NCBI GenBank assembly: GCA_018350325.1
Contig: JAEVLN010000053.1
Location: 62,683 to 126,682, forward strand
Direction: 5' to 3'
Length of the DNA: 64,000 nucleotides
Source of the DNA: Globodera rostochiensis
Taxonomy: Eukaryota; Nematoda; Chromadorea; Rhabditida; Heteroderidae
Below are positions 57,901 to 64,000 of the stretch, in pieces. A program made the position numbers and the translations under genes. The notes under the pieces were generated by a model. The model made no database searches. It saw only the letters and a program-made list of their open reading frames with translations, and had not been told where the DNA came from. How positions within the stretch are numbered: the first letter of the stretch is position 1; every line of letters starts with the position of its first letter.

Positions 57901-59956
57901 AGGATGGATAAAGCCGGACCCGGACAAAAAGTTGCCGCAAATGGAAGTGACGGAATTTGGCAACTTCGGCGTCTGGGAATTCTATGAGCTTGAATATGCC
58001 AAACCGCCAAACTCATGGGCAGAAATTGGCTTGATTACTTTCTTGGGAGCTGTACAAATCGGCTGTGGAGTGTTCTGCGTCTCTATAGGCGAACCGAACT
58101 TTGCTGAAAAATGTTTTGAAGTATCCAATATAAATTTTAGAAACCAATATATATCTGTAGTTCCAAAAATGGCGTTTGAGCAGCTTCCGGGGTGGGGCAG
58201 TTGGGAAGAAATGTTCGATTTTTTGGGGGTGCATTTTTATTTTTGCATTTTTATTTCTATTTGATTATTGATTAATGTGCACAAATTCAGGGCGGATTTA
58301 ACGATATCGCCGAAGCGATAAAGGCTACATTTGGAGATACTGTCATCAGCTGGGACAAGTACGCTATTGACAAAATTTTGACCTATTGCCCACTGTTGAC
58401 AGATGGATTGAAACGTGCGTTTGTGTATTATAATTTTTAAAAGATAATTAATTGCTTCTGACTTGGGGACTGATCGATATTATAAAACCGGACAGTTCGG
58501 CACCAGGCGGGCGATCAACTGTAACTTAGTCACTAGGAAAGCAAATTTGAGACTTTATGTTAAGGGTTTTGGCTTTTTGACGGGTTATTCCAAGAATGTT
58601 TATTTTCACACATTTATGAAATCGGTCATACTTTCTGCAAAAGTTGAACAGAGTCGGAAAGCGGTGCCATAGAAAGCTAATCCCGAAAAAAATAAACGAT
58701 CTCGATATCGCTGAAAACTTTGGCGATCGAGATTTTGATCGAAAAAATATCGATCGTCCTCGCTCTAGTGTCGTATGTGCTTGAGTTTATTTGATAAAGC
58801 CGAGTTTTTTTTTGTAATAGAAATTGCTCCAAAATATGCAGAAACAAAAAATTGGCGATGGAATGTTTGTCCACACCCAAATTTAGAACTTTTGTCCGGA
58901 AAGGCGGGGATGTCAATGCGAGATTTAAATAAAATCGAGTGGATGTTGCACCAGGGCATAAAAGTGTTGTTCGGCGAGAAACCAGAGGGCCCAATTCAGC
59001 ATGACCTTGGAAACAATGAATGTTTTGACAAGATCAAGGAGGACATAAGCCGTTTAATTTCAACAGGCGCTCAAGGAATGTTTGGGTACGGCAACGGTTT
59101 TGCGAAGAATTTAGTCGAGGTCGGTAATTGAAATTTAAATCTTTTGATCCGTTTGTTTGTTAAATACTTTCAGCGGATCTGAAAGATGCTCCTCCGAAAG
59201 CGTTCTTGTGACTAGGGCCCGGATTTTTAGTTCCTAAAACCCCAAAATAGTTAGTTCATTAGTTCCTTAAAAACATTAAAATAGGCACTAAAAATGGCCT
59301 ACCTAAAAAGTTCCTAAAAAGTCTCCAAATTAGGCGTGTAAGTGGCGAAAAATTTTTTTTTGTGATTTTTATTAAAATTCATTTTGGTGATAAAAATTTA
59401 ATTCATAAGCAATTCAATCAAAAAAAAAATTTAAAATATGAGAATTTTAAAAAGTCATTTTTGGGCGGGCAGAATTTTAGTCTCTAAAAAAAGTCAATTT
59501 GTGGGTGCATTTTTTGAAAATTTGAAAAAGAATCCGGGCCCTACTTATGACTGCAATAAAAAAGTGGTTATTTTTGGGGCTTATAAATGAACTGCAATAT
59601 GTTTCTGCTTGCCAGAGGTGTAACCAGTTTCCGGGCATATTTGCAATTCCGGTTATATCCCAAATATATACTTATAAGTTCTGCTAGTTAGCCGAGACTC
59701 GGAATCCAGCGCAGCATTATTTGTCTCGCATGCGTAATAAACAAGCTAAATTAAAATTAAATATTTTTAGGCACTTGCCAAAGCATTCACTAATAAATGC
59801 GCAGATGAATTGGCCGGATTTGCTGACGAATTGCAGGCTAATGCTTACCAGCGGAATGCCAACGGTGGTGGCGCCGGTGCATCGAATCAGCCGAATGCCA
59901 ACGGTGGTGGCGCCGGTGCATCGAATCGCCCGACGGACAACGACGTTCCCAAGTAA
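48992..59956 (+). CDS. SecA-like DEAD ATPase with TPR-like C-terminal region
   Basis: Exons: 48992-49037, 49087-49209, 50115-50258, 50401-50561, 51307-51510, 51694-51777, 52913-53099, about 53290-53679, 53819-53999, 54528-54726, 54882-55193, 55803-56141, 57063-57282, about 57895-58120, 58291-58414, about 58815-59120 and 59768-59956. Phases agree at the junctions I tested. Motifs: Walker [28 protein letters not shown] (SecA motif Ia region), DEAD box [34 protein letters not shown], and GGLHVIVTF then [10 protein letters not shown] (motif VI). This is the SecA-like helicase family of some eukaryotes, not a bacterial secretion SecA. A one-base frame conflict in exon 54528-54726 coincides with loss of the expected motif V (ATNLAGRGTDI), so activity is doubtful or the assembly is wrong. 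Confidence 0.8.
49210..50114 (+). other. GC-AG intron of the SecA-like gene
   Basis: The exon ends CGAG and the intron begins GCGAGT; the acceptor is TTTCAG at 50114. Phase is preserved (phase 1 to [11 protein letters not shown]). The intron contains a hAT-like MITE at 49781-50075 and a GGCGGTGCCGATAGGCGCCG dispersed repeat at about 49610. Confidence 0.65.
49781..50075. mobile_element. hAT-like MITE with poly(G)/poly(C) ends, 295 bp
   Basis: Inverted termini TAGGGTAGGAGCCGGGG and CCCCGGCTCTCCTACCCTA are flanked by an exact 8-bp duplication GTTTAAAC (49773-49780, 50076-50083). The interior repeats GGGGATCCCCG-like palindromes. It lies in an intron and has no ORF. Confidence 0.9.
52179..52520. 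mobile_element. hAT-like MITE, 342 bp
   Basis: Perfect 12-bp inverted termini CAGGGGTGCCAA and TTGGCACCCCTG are flanked by the exact 8-bp duplication GTGTAAAA (52171-52178, 52521-52528). It lies in an intron of the SecA-like gene. The interior carries GTCCTTTTT tracts in both orientations. Confidence 0.92.
54261..54433. repeat. Inverted repeat in a SecA-gene intron
   Basis: Ends TTCTAGGGGCATTCGGGCGT and, inverted, TTCTAGGGGTATTCGGGGCG pair over about 30 bases around a loop of about 100 bases. The CCCCGAATACCCC motif recurs near 20500, 26775 and 39890, so it belongs to a dispersed family. No target duplication was seen. Confidence 0.7.
55803..59956 (+). CDS. C-terminal part of the SecA-like gene (TPR-like and glycine-rich tail)
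   Basis: This describes the last six exons of the gene above. The first contains a TPR-like helix pair ([20 protein letters not shown], then [17 protein letters not shown]). The next is helical ([17 protein letters not shown]). Later exons carry [20 protein letters not shown] and [20 protein letters not shown]. The protein ends in two copies of a 14-residue repeat, [17 protein letters not shown], before DNDVPK and TAA at 59954-59956. TPR segments suggest protein binding. Confidence 0.7.
56690..56850. repeat. ATCTCGA-rich dispersed repeat, copy 2
   Basis: Matches 43076-43250, including the AAAAAAATTTAAAC and ATCTTTAAAAAATCTCGG segments. It is intronic. Confidence 0.7.
56896..56974 (+). tRNA. 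tRNA gene or tRNA pseudogene with encoded CCA
   Basis: A full cloverleaf can be drawn: acceptor GCCCCGG/CCGGGGT, D stem GCTC/GAGC, anticodon stem TGCCC/GGGTG (two G-T pairs), T stem GTGGG/CCCAC with TTCGAAT loop, discriminator A and CCA at 56972-56974. The 7-base anticodon loop is ACGGATT, so the anticodon would be GGA (Ser), but U33 is missing and there is no long variable arm as expected for tRNA-Ser. It sits in an intron of the SecA-like gene. The odd loop suggests a decayed or tRNA-derived (SINE-like) copy. Confidence 0.6.
59213..59543. mobile_element. hAT-like MITE, 331 bp
   Basis: Perfect 13-bp inverted termini TAGGGCCCGGATT and AATCCGGGCCCTA. Flanks CTTGTGAC (59205-59212) and CTTATGAC (59544-59551) are an 8-bp duplication with one difference. 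It lies in the last intron of the SecA-like gene. Confidence 0.85.
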
Positions 59957-60002
59957 AAACAAGCCGTTTTGATCATTGATTTTAAAGCAATAATGTTTGA
60001 GA

Positions 60003-61370
60003 TTGGCCATTAATTGCGAATATGTTGGGATTGGGCCGAGCGGAGAGGAGGACATGTTGGCCAGAGGTACACAATGGGAATGAAGTTTAGCAAGGCGTAC
60101 CCGTAGGGTCTAGTTAAATCATTTATTTTTAGGGTATTTTAGAAAATGTTCAAACTTTAGGCGTCCTTCTATTTCTTCAAATGCATTATTTTCTTATCAC
60201 ATTAGTCAAAATGGTAGTCAATTTTTTTGCTAGAAAAATCACAAATTCATAAAAAATCTTAACAAAAGGTTTGGAATTTCTACCGCCTGCCGGTGGGAGG
60301 GGGGGGGGGGGGGGGTCATCTCCGAAAATCTGAAAACCCTTCGAAAATTATTAAATCAAAAAAGGCATAAAAAATAAGACAAATTTCTTTGACTCCTCTG
60401 AAGAATATTTTGAATGCTCATTGAGGAAGAAAACACAATAAAAACAAAACACACACACACCGCTAAAGACCGACTACTTTTCCTAATTAGCACCCCTCCC
60501 CACCCCCCCCCCCCCCGGGGGTACGCTTTTGGGTGCAAGGGAATTTGAGGGCGCGCCCAATTTCAATTATGCAAACAAAATTTTAAGTTTCCATTGTCGA
60601 CACAGATGAACGTACTGTCTATGACAAATATGTTAAACCGGTGGGTGGCATTTCTGCTATATATTTTAAGCAGAAGTTTGGAAGATAGCAAAAAAAAATT
60701 GTGTCTGAACATTTCGCCGAGTAAGCCAAATCGGCCATTTTGCCGTTTGGCCGATGAAAGTTCCACTCGGCAAAATGTCGTTTTGGAATTTCTACTTAAA
60801 AGTCGTTTTTTCCTTAATTTTCAAAATTTTCAACCGATTCAAAAACCGTTTTTTTAAATTCTCAATTTTTGATAGCACTTCTTCGATGTTTGTATCCAAT
60901 TTTTTTTTTGTTTAGACTCAACCAATTGTCGATTATCGAACGGAAGCGAGCGGCATAAATGCCGGCGATTTGGATCCGGGTGTTCCTTTCGCGCAGGTTC
61001 AAAGTGAGGTTAAGATGCTGATCTCGGGCAACATTTTGATCGGACATTCACTTGACAAGGACCTAAGTGTGAAGGCAATCAATTCGAGTTTGCTGTTCAT
61101 TTCACGCTTTTTCAAATTCAGTACCTCGGTTTCACCCACCCGCTAAAACTCATCAGAGACACCGCCAAATTCAAATTGTTGAGGAGAGGGCTCGATGATC
61201 CGGAAAAAATTCCTTCGCTGCAAGAGCTTGCTGCTCTCCATCTGCGCGAGGAGCCCATCCAACAGGGCGAACACGACTCAATTTTGGATGCCAAAATTGC
61301 TCTACGAATCTATTTGATGTTTCGAGAAGTGTGGGAGAAATGGGCAAAAGTGCTCCACGGATCAATTTGA
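60003..61370 (+). CDS. REXO4/ISG20-type 3'-5' exonuclease, 5' end unclear
   Basis: Exons: about 60003-60066, 60588-60640, 60916-61074 and 61122-61370; phases agree. They encode LAINCEYVGIGPSGEEDMLA, VSIVDTDERTVYDKYVKP, PIVDYRTEASGIN and ISGNILIGHSLDKDL, then YLGFTHPLKLIRDTAKFKLL and QQGEHDSILDAKIALRIYL. This is the DEDDh exonuclease fold of the REXO4 group (RNA 3' processing). The second and third motif aspartates and the His are present. The first motif, normally DCEMVG, reads NCEYVG, losing a metal-binding Asp. The third intron is GC-AG (AAG|GCAATC). No initiator Met is visible upstream and the gene starts about 50 bases after the SecA-like stop, so it may be 5'-truncated. Confidence 0.7.
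60285..60530. repeat. Poly(G) and poly(C) tracts in first exonuclease intron
   Basis: A G-run at 60297-60316 and a C-run at 60505-60516 bracket an AT-rich stretch with an ACACACAC run. They could pair as inverted ends of an old insertion, but no target duplication is visible. Confidence 0.5.
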
Positions 61371-63230
61371 TGTTTCAAGACGAGTGGGAGGAAGCGATTA
61401 AGAAAGGAAACGAAAAGAAATTACATATACAGTAATCTCGTCGCTTTTGTAGTTTTATCGATTCTTTTGAATATATGCGAAGTACAAAAAAAATCCCGTC
61501 TCGCACCAGTTAAAGAATGGTTTTCCAGAAAAATTGGGCAACACCTCCAGAATCGGTAAGCAAAATTACTGCTCCGCCTCACTATCAGCTAACGAACCCC
61601 TGGCTTAGGCCTAAGCCGAACAAACCCCAACCCTAGGAAAACCTATAAAAGCGGTTTTTGGTGATTAAAAGTGAGAAAAATCATAGATTTTCAAAATCTT
61701 AGATGTTGTCAGATCTTAAAAATATTTCCGGATTCGTGATCAGCAAGCACCCTTGAAAACCCCTGATACCGTATATACTCTTGTAAATCCACATGTGGAA
61801 TTATTTTCAACCTCCTCAGAAAGGGCGGAATTATTAGAGGGTGTGGAATTATCAGAGGGTGTGGAATTATTTTTCAACTGTTTGGCGATATGTTCTTTCT
61901 ATCACGAAAATTCTTCTTCATTTCACCTAATTTCCTTCCAACTTCTCACAAAAAAAAATTTTTGTCCCAACAGAATATTGATTTTTCACTTTGGGGCATT
62001 TCCATCCAAATTTTGAACAGCTTGTCATTCATTGGCCTGTCCTTATTTTTGAAAATTTTCGATACGACCCCTGGGTAAAACACAAAAATTTGACCCCTAA
62101 ATTCATTTTGGAGAAAAATTTTCTTCTGGAAAAATTCCTTAAAAAAATTCAATAAACTCCAAAAATGCACCCCTAAAATCCGACTTTTTTCAAAAAAATT
62201 CCTTAAGAAAAATGCAATAAACTCCAGAAATGCACCCCTAAAGATTGACTTTTTTGAATTAGCCGTTAAATGAGGTGGGGAATTATTAGAGAGGCGGGAA
62301 GTGCGGAATTATTAGAGGGTGTGGAATTATTTTTCAACCTCCTCAGAAAGGGCGGAATTATTAGAGGGTGTGGAATTATCAGAGGGTGCGGAATTAAAAC
62401 AGTATACACGGTTTGATGTTTTCAGTAGATTTGGTGAGGGGGTCGCAAAACAGGAAAGTGCCATTTTTATTGACTAAAAACCGCGAAATATTGACTTAAA
62501 ATATTCACCAAAAACCCTAAAAAGTGCCAAAATTATTGTAAATGTACTATTTTTCATTTGTTTTTGAAAATTTTATAAAATATAAATAAAATTTTAGGGA
62601 AAATGTTGATCTTTGAGGAGGGGGGGCGGGATTTTTGGTCAAAGAAAAGCCATTTTTTTTGTGCATTTTTGCTTTGAAATTTTTTTTGCTTTTTAGGGTC
62701 AAATTTTGTCGTTTTTATTTCATTTTTTCTTAAGAAGTGAAAAAGTGCTTGAAATATTGAATTTCTTCAAAAATTTTTGGAAAAATACCTAAAATATCCC
62801 ATATTCTGCAAAAAAACATTTTATAAATAAAAATCTCATCTCTATTTTAAAAATAAAAAATATTAATTTCAATCTAAAGTCAATTCATTTTTGATGACAG
62901 GTTTATTCACAAGGAATCGATAAGCAACAAAATGTAATATACAATATTAAAGATCAAATAAGAATATTTTTGTTAAAAAAGTAAAATACTTGCACATTAG
63001 ACAAGATTTAAATTAAAAAACATTATTATAGCTAGGGCTGGACAAACCCGGGACCGTTATCCGCGTTTTCGGAAATTTTTGTGGTAAAATTATCGGGTCT
63101 TGGACAACGAGCCAAATTATCCGGTATCCGGACGGATATCCGGGTGCTTTGAGCTATCCGGGATCCGGGGGACCAGGATAATAAAAGTCTAATGCCATAA
63201 AACGAATTTTAATTTCATTTGTGTCGACGT
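61371..63230. other. Repeat-bearing intergenic region
   Basis: Two similar blocks (61785-61875 and 62285-62400) repeat GGCGGAATTATTAGAGGGTG units. They are bracketed by ACCGTATATACT near 61768 and AGTATACACGGT near 62400, suggesting a decayed inverted-repeat element. The remainder is AT-rich with no gene seen. Confidence 0.5.
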
Positions 63231-63419
63231 TTTGTTCGGAGTTTTCAAACGCGCAACTGACGGAAATGGCGCTGAAGTTGTCAAACGCTTTGGCGATGAT
63301 GGCAAGCGTCGGCTGCCAATTCTACAAAATCCGCTTCCAGACAAAGTGATCGGATTTGAAAGCCTTACAATAAGGACATTAACGGTGTATTGTTTGTTTT
63401 GAAAACATATTTAAAATAA

Positions 63420-63920
63420 TTCGCTCAGAAAGCACCCAAAATGTGACCAACACTGGAGTTGGTGGCACTGGATTTGGCCGTTGATCAATGACAACATTGT
63501 TTGGAATTGCTCTTTGGATGGCATTGTGCCATTTGAGCTGAGGAACAATTTAACGGGGGAGCGATTGGCGCTGAACGCTTTGACGAAGACTTTTGTCTGT
63601 TGGTTCGTTGTCCAATTGAGCGCACTGAAGACGAATGGGGTTAAGTGGGAAACGGAAGCGGCTGATTTGTGAGTGGGATCGCTATTGGCAATGGAATCAT
63701 TTGATTATTGACTTCAAAGCCAGGGACATCGGCGACGAGTAAGGCATAAAATGAAAAGGGGACCACTTTTGCCCTTCCCATCGTTGTGCATTTTTTAAAA
63801 ATTCCAATTTTTAACGGAATCCATTGATTGTATTCTTTCATTTTTTGTTTTATTTCTAATTTTCAGTTTGTTTGATGCAAACAAAGGCCCAAAGATGAGG
63901 ACGAATGGAGTTGGAGAGAA
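63420..63920 (+). pseudogene. Broken member of a cyst-nematode gene family (LLVRCPIER motif)
   Basis: One frame reads DGIVPFELRNNLTGERLAL; the adjacent frame continues RFDEDFCLLVRCPIERTEDE; a third gives KRLICEWDRYWQWNHLIIDF, then KARDIGDE at a splice donor, and FDANKGPK after the acceptor near 63866. These blocks in this order match a family I associate with cyst-nematode F-box-like proteins (PFELxNxxTGExL, LLVRCPIERxExxW, DIGD). At least three frame changes show that it is decayed. The upstream stretch from 63230 (AEVVKRFGDDGKRRLP) may be an earlier exon. Confidence 0.6.
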
Positions 63921-64000
63921 ATTCAAATTGGACTAAACATTGAAAATGTCGTTTTTTTAATGTTCAGATTTTGACTGAATCTGTGTAAAATGCAGGGTGC

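Noticed and set aside
48992..59956. Bacterial contamination or a genuine Sec-translocase SecA
   Set aside because: The gene is split by many spliceosomal introns holding the same repeats as the rest of the window, and its C-terminus is unlike bacterial SecA.

Overview
This is animal nuclear DNA: AT-rich, with short introns, many repeats and one assembly gap (29156-30054). The gene content points to a plant-parasitic cyst nematode of the Globodera/Heterodera group. It includes a signal-peptide SPRY-domain (SPRYSEC-type) gene, a BTB-BACK-MATH gene of the kind expanded in these worms, small secreted cysteine-rich proteins, and at least three apparent GC-AG introns. I cannot fix the species.

Layout. 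1-4070 holds SPRYSEC genes: a tail-to-tail pair (1-33 on + and 919-2238 on -), a 12-copy minisatellite and a relic exon. 4890-7188 (-) is a broken BTB-BACK-MATH gene. 8374-16321 is a giant inverted repeat with arms of about 2.65 kb; each arm carries parts of a NEK6/7-like kinase and a secreted cysteine-rich gene. 16088-26890 is built from two interleaved pairs of segmental duplications, a satellite family of about 108 bp, a Fic-domain exon and a small membrane-protein gene. 28516-29155 is a RING-finger gene running into the gap. 30741-30983 is a 49-residue secreted peptide gene missed by simple ORF calling.

31840-46609 (-) is one very long ankyrin gene (or gene cluster) built from alternating one-repeat exons, enlarged by internal duplication and invaded by transposons. 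48992-59956 (+) is the most remarkable gene: a spliced SecA-like DEAD ATPase with a TPR-like C-terminal part, in an animal genome. 60003-61370 (+) is a REXO4/ISG20-type exonuclease gene with an altered first catalytic motif, and 63420-63920 is a broken member of a nematode effector-like family.

Four non-autonomous DNA elements can be bounded to the base by terminal inverted repeats plus target-site duplications: three hAT-like elements with exact 8-bp duplications or one with a single mismatch (four in total of the hAT type), and one FLYWCH-coding Mutator-like element with a 9-bp duplication. The bounded elements are at 25118-25350, 43330-44887, 49781-50075, 52179-52520 and 59213-59543. The genes are mostly fast-evolving secreted or scaffold types, and the window reads as a plastic, duplication-driven accessory region. 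All exon models here were made by eye from splice signals and reading phase.
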